Shown: positions 45,370 to 54,148 of the stretch, one piece after another
How positions within the stretch are numbered: the stretch's first letter is position 1
How the letters are laid out: each line of letters opens with the position of its first letter
NCBI RefSeq assembly: GCF_000184705.1
Contig: NC_014831.1
Span: 1,054,001-1,118,000 of the forward strand
Direction: 5' to 3'
Source of the DNA: Thermaerobacter marianensis DSM 12885
Lineage (GTDB): Bacteria > Bacillota > Sulfobacillia > Thermaerobacterales > Thermaerobacteraceae
Length of the DNA: 64,000 bases
Position numbers and translations under genes: made by a program
Notes under the pieces: model-generated
What the model saw: only the letters and a program-made list of their open reading frames with translations
What the model was told of the DNA's origin: nothing
Databases searched by the model: none

Positions 45370-45909
45370 GCGTTTCCCACGCTTCCCGGTCCCGCGATCG
45401 GGCTTGCGGATCCTGCCGACCGGCCAGCCCGCCGCCAGCCAGGGACGGGATCAGCCACCGGGCGTCAACCGGTGCGCCGGTGCGGCGGGGTATCCGTGGA
45501 CCGGCCGGTGCATCCGGCCGCCAGTTCGTGGGCCGTTCGATGGTCCATCTCCCGTGACGTCGAGAGCCGTTTGGCGAGCCCGCAGCGGGCCGGCATGTGC
45601 CCCGGACCGGCGGGCCCCTGCCTGTCAGGGCCGGTTCGGCGCCCCGGCGGATCCGGCCAGCCGGCCGCCGGCCGCGGGCGTCCCCGGCCGATTCCCCAGC
45701 CCGGTCGACTCGTCGCCGACCCCCCGTCGTCGCACGGAGACCGCCCGCGGGCGCTGGCCGCCCGACCTGCCCAGGCCGCCCGGATTCGTTGTGCCCCGGC
45801 CCGGGGGCGTATCCCCCGCGGCCTCCGGAGGGGACATGGCGGGCGGTGCGGAGCGGTGCCGGCCACCCGGTCCCCTGCCGGGACGGTCCCCGGGAAGGAG
45901 GGACGTCCA
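45370..45909 (+). other. Long untranslated leader, possible cis-regulatory RNA
   Basis: About 540 nt between a strong promoter and the next start codon, with no credible gene: the open frames here have the Arg/Pro/Gly composition of non-coding GC-rich DNA. Several GC-rich inverted repeats could fold. A partial B12-box-like string ending GACCTGCC is at 45756-45771 (11 of 16 positions), but no other cobalamin riboswitch core element was found. No T-box sequence was found. Confidence 0.4.
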
Positions 45910-47016
45910 ATGCGCGTGCGGCGCGTTGCAGTCATCGGTGCGGGCCACGGCGGCCAGGCCATGGCCGCGTATCTGGGTTTGCTGGGCTTCCGGGTGACGC
46001 TCTACAACCGCTCGCCCGGCCCGCTGGAGCCCATCGCCGCGCAGGGCGGGATCCACCTGGAAGGTGAAGTCGAGGGCTTTGGACCGGTGGAGCGCGTCGC
46101 CTGCACCATCGGTCCGGAGCTGCGCCAGTGCCGGCTGGTGATGGTGGTGGTGCCGGCCACGGTCCACCGCCAGGTAGCCCGGTGGTGCGCGCCCTTCCTG
46201 GGCGACGGCCAGGTGGTGGTCCTTCACCCCGGACGAACCGGCGGTGCCCTGGAGTTCCACACCGCCTTGCGGGAGGCGGGGAACCGCGCCGACGTCCTGG
46301 TGGGTGAAGCCCAGACGCTGCTCTTCGCCAGCCGTGTGACGGGACCCGCCCGGGTGCGGATCTACGGGTTCAAGCGCCAGGTGCGGGCGGCGGCCCTGCC
46401 CGCGGTGCGCAACGCCGAGCTCCTGGCCGTGTTGCGGGAGGTCCTGCCCCTGTTCACCGCGGCGGAAAGCGTGCTGGAGACCAGCCTGGACAACGTGGGG
46501 GCCGTGTTCCACCCCGTCCCCTTGTTGCTCAACGCGGGGCGCGTGGAAGCCGGTCAGCCGTTCGAGTACTATCGCCAGGGCATCACCCCCGCCGTGGCCC
46601 GGGCGGTGGAGGCGCTGGACGCCGAGCGGCTGGCCGTGGCGGAAGCCCTGGGTTTGCAACTGCGGAGCGCCCGCCAGTGGCTGGCCGACGCCTACGGGGC
46701 GCGGGGCGCGGACCTGTACGAAGCCGTCCAGGCCAACCCGGCCTACCAGGGCATCGGCGCGCCGGGCACCTTGGCCCACCGCTACCTGGACGAGGACGTC
46801 CCGGCGAGCCTCGTGCCCATGGCGGCCCTGGCCCGGCGCCTCGGGGTGCCCACGCCCGTGATGGACGGGGTGATCCACCTGGCCGGCGCCGTGCGCGGCA
46901 CCGACTACTGGCGCTGCGGCCGCACCCTGGCCGACATGGGCCTGGACGGGATGAGCGCCGAGCAGATCCGCCGCTGGGTCTCCCTGGGCGAGCTGGACGA
47001 GGCCATGGTGGTCTGA
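45910..47016 (+). CDS. NAD(P)-dependent opine (octopine/nopaline) dehydrogenase-family protein
   Basis: 368 residues. The N-terminal Rossmann fold begins VRRVAVIGAGHGGQAMAAYL and contains VTLYNRSPGPLEPIAAQGGI. The C-terminal helical domain has VGAVFHPVPLLLNAGRVEAG and QPFEYYRQGITPAVARAVEA, resembling the octopine/nopaline dehydrogenase C-terminal domain with its catalytic His. Such enzymes reductively join an amino acid and a keto acid, or run in reverse. The substrate is unknown. ATG 45910 follows AAGGAGGGA. It lies 165 bp before the B12-binding gene and probably shares its transcript. Confidence 0.85.
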   Translation: MRVRRVAVIGAGHGGQAMAAYLGLLGFRVTLYNRSPGPLEPIAAQGGIHLEGEVEGFGPVERVACTIGPELRQCRLVMVVVPATVHRQVARWCAPFLGDGQVVVLHPGRTGGALEFHTALREAGNRADVLVGEAQTLLFASRVTGPARVRIYGFKRQVRAAALPAVRNAELLAVLREVLPLFTAAESVLETSLDNVGAVFHPVPLLLNAGRVEAGQPFEYYRQGITPAVARAVEALDAERLAVAEALGLQLRSARQWLADAYGARGADLYEAVQANPAYQGIGAPGTLAHRYLDEDVPASLVPMAALARRLGVPTPVMDGVIHLAGAVRGTDYWRCGRTLADMGLDGMSAEQIRRWVSLGELDEAMVV

Positions 47017-47181
47017 CGGGCGGTACGGGCGGGCCGGCTCGGACGTGCCCTTCGCCCGCACCGGCGTTCCCGCCGGGCCGGTTCGTACCCGTCTCGCCAC
47101 CGGCCTGGCCACCCGGGCGTTGGCCGGCGCCGGGGGCCACCCCGGGCAGGGCGGGGCCGAAGGCCGCAGGAGGTGAGGCGT

Positions 47182-48864
47182 TTGGGCCGCAAGCCGAAGA
47201 TCCTGGGCGCGGCGGTGGGCGACTGCGTCCACGTGGCCGGGGTGGTGAACTTCCTCCACCTGGCGGAAGCCCAGGGTTATGAGACCTTCTGTCTCGGGCC
47301 GGCGGTGCCCGTGGACGATCTGCTGGGCGCCGCCCTGGAGGACGATCCCGACATCATCGCCGTGGGCTACCGCCTGACCCCGGAGACGGGGGCCCGGGTG
47401 CTGGCGGAGCTGAAGGAGAAGGCCGAGCGCATGGGGCTGGCCCACAAGCGCTTCATCTTCGGCGGGGTGGGGGCCGTGTGCGACCACGCCCGGCGGCTCG
47501 GCCTGTTCGAGGCGGTGTTCGATGCCGACACCACCGTCGACGAGATCATCGCCTACCTGCGGGGCGGGCCCGCGCGCCAGGACGAGACCGACTACCCCCA
47601 GACCCTGGTGGAGCGCATCGAGTTTAAGCACCCGTATCCCATCCTGCGCCACCACTTCGGGCTGCCGTCGGTGGAGGCGACCATCCGGGGCGTGGAGCAG
47701 ATCGCCGAGGCCCGGTGCCTCGATGTGATCTCCCTGGGCACCGACCAGAACGCCCAGGAGCACTTCTTCCGGCCCGAGGAGATGGATCCGGACGAACACG
47801 GCGCCGGCGGCGTGCCGGTCCGCACCCCGGACGACCTGCGGGCCATCTACCAGGCGTCGCGCCGGGGCAACTACCCGCTGATGCGCTGCTACAGCGGGAC
47901 CCGGGACACGCTCAAGTGGGCCGAGATGCTCAGGGACACCATTAACAACGCCTGGTGCGCCGTACCGCTCTTCTGGTATAGCCAGCTGGACGGCCGCAGC
48001 CAGCGCCCCCTCCACGAGTCCATCGCCGAGGCGCAGGAACTGATGCGCTGGCACGCGCGCCACGGCATCCCGGTGGAGATGAACGAGTCCCACCACTGGA
48101 GCCTGCGGGACGCGCCCGACACCGTGGCCGTGGCCGCCGCCTTCCTGGCCGCCTACAACGCCTACCGGTGCGGCGTGCGGACCTACGTGCAGCAGCTGAT
48201 GTTCAACAACCCGCCGGGCACCTCGTTCAAGATGGACCTGGCCAAGATGCTGGCCAAGCTGGAACTGGTGGGCGAGCTGGAGGGCGACGACTTCCGCGTG
48301 CTGCGGGAGACCCGCACGGGGCTGTCCAGCTACCCGGCCGACCTGGACCGCGCCAAGGGCCAGATCGCCTCGTCGGTGACGATCCAGATGGCCCTCAAGC
48401 CCCACATCGTCCACGTGGTGGCCTACACCGAGGCCAGCCACGCCGCCACGGCCGAGGACGTCATCGCCTCCTGCCGCATCGCCGAGCAGGCGATCCGCAA
48501 CGCGGTCTACGGGCTGCCCGACATGCTGCGGGACCCCGACATCCAGGACCGGAAGAACCGGCTGGTCCGCGAGGCGCGGCAGCTGCTGGACGCCATCCGC
48601 TCCCTGGCGCCGGCCGGCGTGGCCGACCCGTGGACGGACCCGGCCACCTTGAAGCTGGCGGTGGAGATCGGGCTGATGGACGCGCCCCACCTCATGGGCA
48701 ACAAGGCAGCCCGGGGCAAGGTGCGAACCCGGATGGTCGACGGGGCCTGCGTGGCGGTCGACCCGGCCACGGGCCGGCCCCTCAGCGAGGAGGAGCGCAT
48801 CGCCCGGGTCTTCGCAGAGTACGAGCGGGAGATGTCCCAGGCCGCGCCGGCCACGCCGGCGTGA
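47182..48864 (+). CDS. Cobalamin-binding-domain protein, mutase-like
   Basis: 560 residues. Residues 1-130 form a B12-binding-type domain: KILGAAVGDCVHVAGVVNFL, HLAEAQGYETFCLGPAVPVD, IIAVGYRLTPETGARVLAEL and FIFGGVGAVCDHARRLGLF. DCVHVAG is a D-x-x-H-x-x-G variant of the base-off DxHxxG motif. The rest looks like a TIM-barrel mutase domain: MRCYSGTRDTLKWAEMLRDT, NAWCAVPLFWYSQLDGRSQR, PVEMNESHHWSLRDAPDT, VQQLMFNNPPGTSFKMDLAK. It most resembles B12-dependent carbon-skeleton mutases such as the glutamate mutase E subunit, tentatively. TTG 47182 follows AGGAGGTGA. Pairing with an opine-type dehydrogenase suggests amino-acid conversion. Confidence 0.75.
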   Translation: MGRKPKILGAAVGDCVHVAGVVNFLHLAEAQGYETFCLGPAVPVDDLLGAALEDDPDIIAVGYRLTPETGARVLAELKEKAERMGLAHKRFIFGGVGAVCDHARRLGLFEAVFDADTTVDEIIAYLRGGPARQDETDYPQTLVERIEFKHPYPILRHHFGLPSVEATIRGVEQIAEARCLDVISLGTDQNAQEHFFRPEEMDPDEHGAGGVPVRTPDDLRAIYQASRRGNYPLMRCYSGTRDTLKWAEMLRDTINNAWCAVPLFWYSQLDGRSQRPLHESIAEAQELMRWHARHGIPVEMNESHHWSLRDAPDTVAVAAAFLAAYNAYRCGVRTYVQQLMFNNPPGTSFKMDLAKMLAKLELVGELEGDDFRVLRETRTGLSSYPADLDRAKGQIASSVTIQMALKPHIVHVVAYTEASHAATAEDVIASCRIAEQAIRNAVYGLPDMLRDPDIQDRKNRLVREARQLLDAIRSLAPAGVADPWTDPATLKLAVEIGLMDAPHLMGNKAARGKVRTRMVDGACVAVDPATGRPLSEEERIARVFAEYEREMSQAAPATPA

Positions 48865-48914
48865 CCCTGGCCTGCGACGGGACCCGGGCCGACGCGACCT
48901 GGACCTTCAAGTCA

Positions 48915-48947
48915 CGGCGGGCCGGCCCCCGGTGGGCCGGCCCGCCG
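48915..48947 (+). terminator. Hairpin after the B12-protein gene
   Basis: A perfect 14-bp stem (48915-48928 with 48934-48947) has a 5-nt loop. It lies 50 bp after the stop and 50 bp before the end of the convergent lipoprotein gene, so it could act on both strands. Confidence 0.6.
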
Positions 48948-48997
48948 CACCTGCGGCCACTTCTCCGCGGGCGGGACCTTTCCCTTTGACCGATTCC

Positions 48998-49561
48998 TTA
49001 CTCCACCTGGACGGTGACCGAAGCCGCCGCCGGACCGCCGCCCGGGTGGTAGAAGTGGACCTCCAGCACGTAGCGGCCGGGTTCGTCCGGCGCGGGGATG
49101 GGGCCCAGCTGGACCGCCTGCCCCGCGGCGACGGGCACCAGGGCCCCGGTCTCCACCATGCCGTGCTCCCAGGGCTGCCGGCTGCCGCCCACCAGCCGCC
49201 AGGCCTTGAGACCGCCCAGGCCGCCGGTGAGCTGGATCTCGGCCGCCGTGTCGTTGCGCACCGTCAGGGTGATGCCCTCGCCGGGGCGGTAGCGCTCCTT
49301 ATCGGCCGCCAGGGTCACGCCCTTCACCTCCGAGGTGCTCCCGGCCGCCGGATCCGACCCACTGCCGGGACCGCCGGTCGTGCTCCCCGCGCCGGAGCCG
49401 GCGCGGGCCTCGTCGCCGGGGCTGCCGGCGGCCGTCCCGACCGCGGCGCAGCCCGCCGTGACCGCCAGCGCCAGCACCAGCAGCAGGGCCACCGCCCCGG
49501 CCCGCCGGTGGCGAGCGGCGACCCCGGGGCCCGGACCTCCCCGTGGCCTCAGGATGTCCAT
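48998..49561 (-). CDS. Lipoprotein with immunoglobulin-like domain
   Basis: 187 residues. A basic start and hydrophobic core lead to the lipobox LAVTAGC, so the mature protein would be lipid-anchored at Cys after LspA cleavage. A Gly/Ser/Thr linker follows. The C-terminal 100 residues look like a small beta-sandwich: ADKERYRPGEGITLTVRNDT, then AEIQLTGGLGGLKAWRLVGG, PAPDEPGRYVLEVHFYHPGG and AASVTVQVE. This resembles the BsuPI/Ig-like fold that often forms surface or inhibitor modules; the function is unknown. ATG 49561 follows GGGAGGGA by 6 bp. Confidence 0.8.
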   Translation of the reverse strand: MDILRPRGGPGPGVAARHRRAGAVALLLVLALAVTAGCAAVGTAAGSPGDEARAGSGAGSTTGGPGSGSDPAAGSTSEVKGVTLAADKERYRPGEGITLTVRNDTAAEIQLTGGLGGLKAWRLVGGSRQPWEHGMVETGALVPVAAGQAVQLGPIPAPDEPGRYVLEVHFYHPGGGPAAASVTVQVE

Positions 49562-49752
49562 GACCGATCCCTCCCTGAAGGGGGTGGCTTCGCCACGGCC
49601 CTCCCGTCGCCCTTTGGACGCCGCCCGGTGGCTTGTGGTTCCCGGGGCCGGCGGCGGTCGCTTCACCGCCGGGCGCCCCGGGGCCCCGTGCCTTCGCCCG
49701 GACCGACCTGTCCCTCATAGCCCCCCGGCCGCCCGCATAGTCATGGTGGCGC

Positions 49753-49797
49753 GGCCCGGGGTGGCCCGGCCGGCGCGTCCCCGGGCCACCCCGGGCC
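49753..49797 (+). promoter_or_regulatory. 17-bp perfect hairpin just before the P-ATPase ribosome site
   Basis: The arms 49753-49769 and 49781-49797 are fully complementary with an 11-nt loop. The stem ends four bases before the ribosome site GGAGGAGGA (49802-49810). It could affect translation initiation or mRNA stability, or terminate leftward or upstream transcripts. No T tract follows. Confidence 0.5.
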
Positions 49798-49815
49798 GGC
49801 GGGAGGAGGAAGGCC

Positions 49816-52722
49816 GTGGTTCGTCCTGGCAAAGATCGCTCCGTACGTGGACCGGCGCCCCGGCCCGGCGCCGGCGCGGGTGCCGGGACCGGCCCCGGGC
49901 CGGGGAACCACCGCACCCCCGCGGACCGGCCCGTACCGTGGCACGCCCTGCCCGTCGAACGGTGCCTCGAGATCCTGGGCACCGACGGGGACAGCGGCCT
50001 GGCCGCCACCGAGGCGGCCCGCCGGCTGCGCCGGTACGGCTCCAACCAGCTTCGCGAGGCGCGGCGCGATTCCCTCTGGCGCAAGCTGGCCGTCCAGTTC
50101 CAGGGCGTGCTGGTGCTGGTCTTGGTGGGGGCGGCGGCGCTGTCCGCGGCCCTGGGCGAGCAGGCCGATGCCATCACCATCCTGGTCATCGTGATCGTCA
50201 ACGCGCTGCTGGGCTTCCTGCACGAGCACAAGGCGGAACAGGCCCTGGAGGCCCTGAAGGCCCTGGCCGCCCCTCAGGCCCGGGTCGTCCGGGACGGGCA
50301 CCGGCAGGTGGTGCCGGCCGCCGACCTGGTGCCCGGCGATCTCATCCTGGTGGAGGCGGGCGACCGCATCCCGGCCGACGCCCGGCTGCTGGAGAGCCAC
50401 AGCCTGGCCGTGGAGGAGGCGGCCTTGACCGGCGAGTCGCGGCCCGTGGGCAAGGCGGCGGGGGCCGCCTGCGCCCCGGACGCGTCCCTGGCCGAGCGGC
50501 CGACCATGGTCTACCAGGGGACCACGGTCACCCGGGGCCGGGCCCGGGCCGTGGTGGTGGCCACGGGGATGGCCACGGAGATGGGGCGCATCGCCGGCCT
50601 GCTGGAGGCGGCGGAGACGGAACCCACGCCCCTGCAGCAGCGGCTGGCCCACCTGGGGCGGGTGCTGGTGACGGCCGCCCTGGCCGTCTGCGCCGTGGTG
50701 GTGGTCCTGGGCGTCATCCAGGGCGAAGGCCTGGCGTCCATGTTCCTGGCCGGGGTCAGCCTGGCGGTGGCGGCGGTGCCCGAGGGGCTGCCGGCGGTGG
50801 TGACCATCGTGCTGGCCTTAGGGGTCCAGCGCATGGTCCAGGCGCATGCCATCATCCGGCGCCTGCCGGCGGTGGAGACCCTGGGCTGTGCCACGGTGAT
50901 CTGCTCCGACAAGACGGGGACGCTGACGGAAAACCGCATGACCGCCCGCCGGGCAGTCACCGCCAGCGGCGCCTTCGGGCGCAGCGGGGAGGGGGAGCCC
51001 TGGCGGCCCGACCCGGCAGGGCCGGTCGACCGGGCCGGGATCGCGTCGCCGGCCCGCCCGGACGGCCATGGGGCACCGGGAGGGGACGAACCGGCCGCCG
51101 CCCCGGGCGAGGCCGGCAGGCCGGATCCGGGCGCTGCGGCCGCGGAACTGCGGCGCCTGCTGGAGGCCGTGGCCCTGTGCAACAACGCCGTGCCCGTCTC
51201 GGCCAGCGACGACCCTGCCGGTGACCCCACGGAGGTCGGCCTGGTCAAGGCGGCCTGGGCAGGGGGCATCGACGCGCGCCGCCTGCAGCGGGAGCGGCCG
51301 CGGGTGGCCGAGCACCCGTTCTCTTCCGAACGGCGCCGCATGGCCGTGGTCTGCCGGGACCAGCGGGGCCGCAGGACCAGCTACGTCAAGGGCGCGCCCG
51401 AGGTGGTCCTGGAGCGGTGCCGGTTCCTCCTGCGGGGGGACGGACCGGTGCCGCTGACCGGCACCGACCGCCAACGGATGGCGGCGACCGCGGCGGCCAT
51501 GGCCGAGCAGGCCCTGCGGGTGCTGGCCGTGGCCGTCCGGCCCCTGGATCCGGGCCAGGATCCGGAGGACGAGCGGGTGGCCGAGAGCGACCTGGTCCTC
51601 GTGGGCCTGGTCGGCCTGATGGACCCGCCCCGGCCGGAGGTTCCCGCCGCCGTCGAGCGCTGCCGCCGGGCCGGCATCCGGCCGGTGATGGTGACGGGCG
51701 ATCATGCCCGGACCGCCGCCGCCATCGGCCGCGAGCTGGGCCTGCTCGGGGAGGCCGACCCCGTGGTGGAAGGCCGGGAGCTGGAGGCCCTGGACGACGA
51801 GCAGCTGGCCCGGCGGGTGGCGGAGGTGAACGTCTTCGCCCGGGTGGCCCCCGAGCACAAGCTGCGCATCGTCCGCGCCCTCAAGCGCCAGGGCGCGGTG
51901 GTGGGCATGACGGGGGACGGCGTCAACGACGCCCCCGCCCTCAAGGAGGCCCACATCGGCATCGCCATGGGGCGTACCGGCACCGACGTCACCCGCGAGG
52001 CGGCGGACATGATCCTGACCGACGACAACTTCGCCTCCATCGTGGCGGCCGTCGAGCAGGGCCGGGCCATTTACGACAACATCCGCAAGTTCATCCGGTA
52101 CCTGCTGGCCTGCAACACGGGCGAGATCCTGGTGATGTTCCTGGCCCTGCTGGCGGGGCTGCCGCTGCCCCTGCGGCCGATCCACATCCTGCTGGTCAAC
52201 CTGGTGACCGACGGCCTGCCCGCGGTGGCCCTGGGCCTGGAACCCGCCGAACCCGACGTGATGAACCGGCCGCCGCGGCACCCGCGGGAGAGCCTGTTCG
52301 CCGGGGGCCTGGGGCGGCGGGTCGTGGTCCGGGGTGTGATCATCGGGTTGACGACGCTGACCCTCTTCGTCCTGGGATCGGCCGGCGGGGACCTGGAGCG
52401 CGGCCGGACCATGGCCCTGGCGGGGCTGGTGCTGAGCCAGATGCTTCATGTCTTCGACTGCCGCTCCGAGCGGCGGTCGGCCTTCGACGTCCCGCTCTCC
52501 GCCAATCCCGCCCTGGCGGCGGCGGTGGCGTCGTCGGTGGCGGTGCTGCTGGCCGTGATCTACTGGGAACCGCTGGCCCGGTCCTTCTACACGGTGCCCT
52601 TGCGGCCGGGGGACTGGGTGATGGTGCTGGGCGCGGTGCTCCTGCCCTGGGTGGCCCTAGTGGTGCGGCGCCACCTGCCCGGCGGCCCGCCGCGGGCCGT
52701 GCAGGCCGGCCGTCCGGTTTGA
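49816..52722 (+). CDS. Ca2+-type P-type ATPase (P2A)
   Basis: 968 residues. It pumps cations out across the membrane using ATP. After a Gly/Pro-rich lead, the N-terminal cation-ATPase domain begins near WHALPVERCLEILGTDGDSG. The actuator motif is LTGESRPVGK, phosphorylation occurs at DKTGTLT, and the hinge is MTGDGVNDAPALKEAHIGIA. Calcium ligands known from SERCA are present: M4 AVPEGLPAVV, M5 NTGEILVMF, M6 NLVTDGLPAVALG. This supports Ca2+ over other ions. A 70-residue Ala/Pro/Gly/Asp insert lies in the nucleotide-binding domain. GTG 49816 follows GGAGGAGGA. Confidence 0.95.
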   Translation: MVRPGKDRSVRGPAPRPGAGAGAGTGPGPGNHRTPADRPVPWHALPVERCLEILGTDGDSGLAATEAARRLRRYGSNQLREARRDSLWRKLAVQFQGVLVLVLVGAAALSAALGEQADAITILVIVIVNALLGFLHEHKAEQALEALKALAAPQARVVRDGHRQVVPAADLVPGDLILVEAGDRIPADARLLESHSLAVEEAALTGESRPVGKAAGAACAPDASLAERPTMVYQGTTVTRGRARAVVVATGMATEMGRIAGLLEAAETEPTPLQQRLAHLGRVLVTAALAVCAVVVVLGVIQGEGLASMFLAGVSLAVAAVPEGLPAVVTIVLALGVQRMVQAHAIIRRLPAVETLGCATVICSDKTGTLTENRMTARRAVTASGAFGRSGEGEPWRPDPAGPVDRAGIASPARPDGHGAPGGDEPAAAPGEAGRPDPGAAAAELRRLLEAVALCNNAVPVSASDDPAGDPTEVGLVKAAWAGGIDARRLQRERPRVAEHPFSSERRRMAVVCRDQRGRRTSYVKGAPEVVLERCRFLLRGDGPVPLTGTDRQRMAATAAAMAEQALRVLAVAVRPLDPGQDPEDERVAESDLVLVGLVGLMDPPRPEVPAAVERCRRAGIRPVMVTGDHARTAAAIGRELGLLGEADPVVEGRELEALDDEQLARRVAEVNVFARVAPEHKLRIVRALKRQGAVVGMTGDGVNDAPALKEAHIGIAMGRTGTDVTREAADMILTDDNFASIVAAVEQGRAIYDNIRKFIRYLLACNTGEILVMFLALLAGLPLPLRPIHILLVNLVTDGLPAVALGLEPAEPDVMNRPPRHPRESLFAGGLGRRVVVRGVIIGLTTLTLFVLGSAGGDLERGRTMALAGLVLSQMLHVFDCRSERRSAFDVPLSANPALAAAVASSVAVLLAVIYWEPLARSFYTVPLRPGDWVMVLGAVLLPWVALVVRRHLPGGPPRAVQAGRPV

Positions 52723-53163
52723 CCGGGCCGCCGCCCGGGACCTTCGCCCGGCGGGGATCGAAGGCCGCAAGGCGTGGGGCGGGCGGTTGCGGCGGATGGG
52801 GAGGCTCGGTGGATTGCAAGGCAGAGTATGCTAACATCTATGGTGCGCGACCGCGCCGCGGCCCCGGCCGCCTCCGGCCGGGGCCGCGGGCCACCGGAGC
52901 CTGCAAAGAGCCTCGCCCAGCCGGTGGTCGCCGGGGTCCGGCCGCTTCGGCGGCATTCCGCTCCGGTGGACCTCCGGCCCGCCCCCCGGCTCGGGCTCCC
53001 GGCCCGGCCGGGCTGCCGGCCCACGGGCCTGGTGCCCGGACACCGGCCGGCCGGCGGGAAGGGGCGGAGGCACCGGCTTCCGGGGCCGCCCTGGCGGCCG
53101 CCTTTTTGTTTGCGGCGAAGTTGGCCGAAGGTGGCCGCCGCGACTGGCGAGGAGGTGGCCGCC
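52723..53163. other. Leader region upstream of dapF
   Basis: 441 bp without a credible gene. A less GC-rich stretch at about 52811-52845 (TTGCAAGGCAGAGTATGCTA) is the likely promoter zone, though I could not fit standard -35/-10 spacing. A 13-bp stem follows near 52857-52887. The region ends in a terminator-like structure (53084-53111) 53 nt before the dapF start, so the leader may carry an attenuator. I found no lysine-riboswitch or T-box signature. Confidence 0.5.
53084..53111 (+). terminator. Terminator/attenuator in the dapF leader
   Basis: GGCCGCC (53084-53090) and GGCGGCC (53093-53099) form a 7-bp stem with a very short loop, extendable with neighbouring bases. CC and TTTTTGTTT follow. 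A terminator directly before a biosynthetic gene suggests attenuation by a downstream product such as diaminopimelate or lysine; the ligand is unknown. It could instead end the transcript of the Ca2+-ATPase gene. Confidence 0.6.
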
Positions 53164-54069
53164 GTGACGGCGGGTCGACCCCCCGGGCGGGCGGCAGGAC
53201 GCCCGCTCCGGCTGACGAAGATGCACGGCCTGGGCAACAACTACCTCTTCCTCGACGGCCTGTCGGGGCCGGTTCCTCCCGACCAGGAACTGCCGGCCCT
53301 GGCCCGGGCCGTCAGTGACCGCAACTTCGGCATCGGCAGCGACGGGCTGATCCTGGTCCTCCCCCCGCGGGAAGCCGGCGCCCAGTTCCGCATGCGGATC
53401 TTCAACGCCGACGGGTCCGAGGGCGAGATGTGCGGCAACGGCATCCGCTGCCTGGCTCGGCTGGTGTATGACCGTGGCTACACGCGGGCGGAGGAGTTCA
53501 CCGTGGAGACGGGCGCGGGGCCCATCCGGCCGCGGCTCCACCTGGAGAACGGCGAGGTGGTGGCCGTCACGGTGGACATGGGGGTGCCGCGCCTGGAGCG
53601 GGGCGCCATCCCCATGGCGGGTCCGGCGGGGGAGCGGGCCGTGGAGGTACCGCTGGAGGTCGAGGCGGCAGGGGAGCGGCGGACCTTCACGGTCACGGCG
53701 CTGTCCATGGGCAACCCCCACTGCGTGGTCTTCGTGGACGACGTGGCCGCCGTCGACCTGGCGCGGCTCGGCCCGGCCTTCGAGCACCATCCCGCCTTTC
53801 CCCAGCGGGTCAACACCCATTTCACCCAGGTGCTGAGCCCCCAGCGGGTCCGGGTGCGGGTCTGGGAACGGGGCTCGGGCCCGACCCTGGCCTGCGGCAC
53901 CGGCGCCTGCGCCGTGGCGGTGGCCGGGGCGGTGACGGGCCGCACCGGGCGCCGGGTGACGGTGGAACTGCCCGGCGGGGCCCTGGACATCCGCTGGGAC
54001 GAGGACGGGCACGTGTACATGACGGGCCCGGCCGCCTACATCGCCGACGTGACCTACGACCCCCGCTGA
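53164..54069 (+). CDS. dapF: Diaminopimelate epimerase
   Basis: 301 residues. It converts LL- to meso-diaminopimelate for lysine and peptidoglycan synthesis. The two catalytic cysteines are in DGSEGEMCGNGIRCLARLVY and GPTLACGTGACAVAVAG. The N-terminal LTKMHGLGNNYLFLDGL and SMGNPHCVVFVDD are also typical. The first roughly 15 residues are an extra Arg/Gly-rich lead. GTG 53164 is 8 bp after AGGAGG; GTG 53155 overlaps that site. dapL follows 79 bp later, so the two final steps of the pathway are encoded together. Confidence 0.96.
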   Translation: MTAGRPPGRAAGRPLRLTKMHGLGNNYLFLDGLSGPVPPDQELPALARAVSDRNFGIGSDGLILVLPPREAGAQFRMRIFNADGSEGEMCGNGIRCLARLVYDRGYTRAEEFTVETGAGPIRPRLHLENGEVVAVTVDMGVPRLERGAIPMAGPAGERAVEVPLEVEAAGERRTFTVTALSMGNPHCVVFVDDVAAVDLARLGPAFEHHPAFPQRVNTHFTQVLSPQRVRVRVWERGSGPTLACGTGACAVAVAGAVTGRTGRRVTVELPGGALDIRWDEDGHVYMTGPAAYIADVTYDPR

Positions 54070-54148
54070 CCCGGCGGGCGGGGAGGTTCCCGCCCGCGGC
54101 GAGCGGACGCGGAAAGTGGCCAAGTGGACACCCAGGAGGTGGAGGCTC

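Noticed and set aside
45756-45771. B12-box-like string ending GACCTGCC in the leader of the B12-protein operon
   Set aside because: Only 11 of 16 positions match and no other cobalamin riboswitch core element was found upstream, so a B12 riboswitch is not called.
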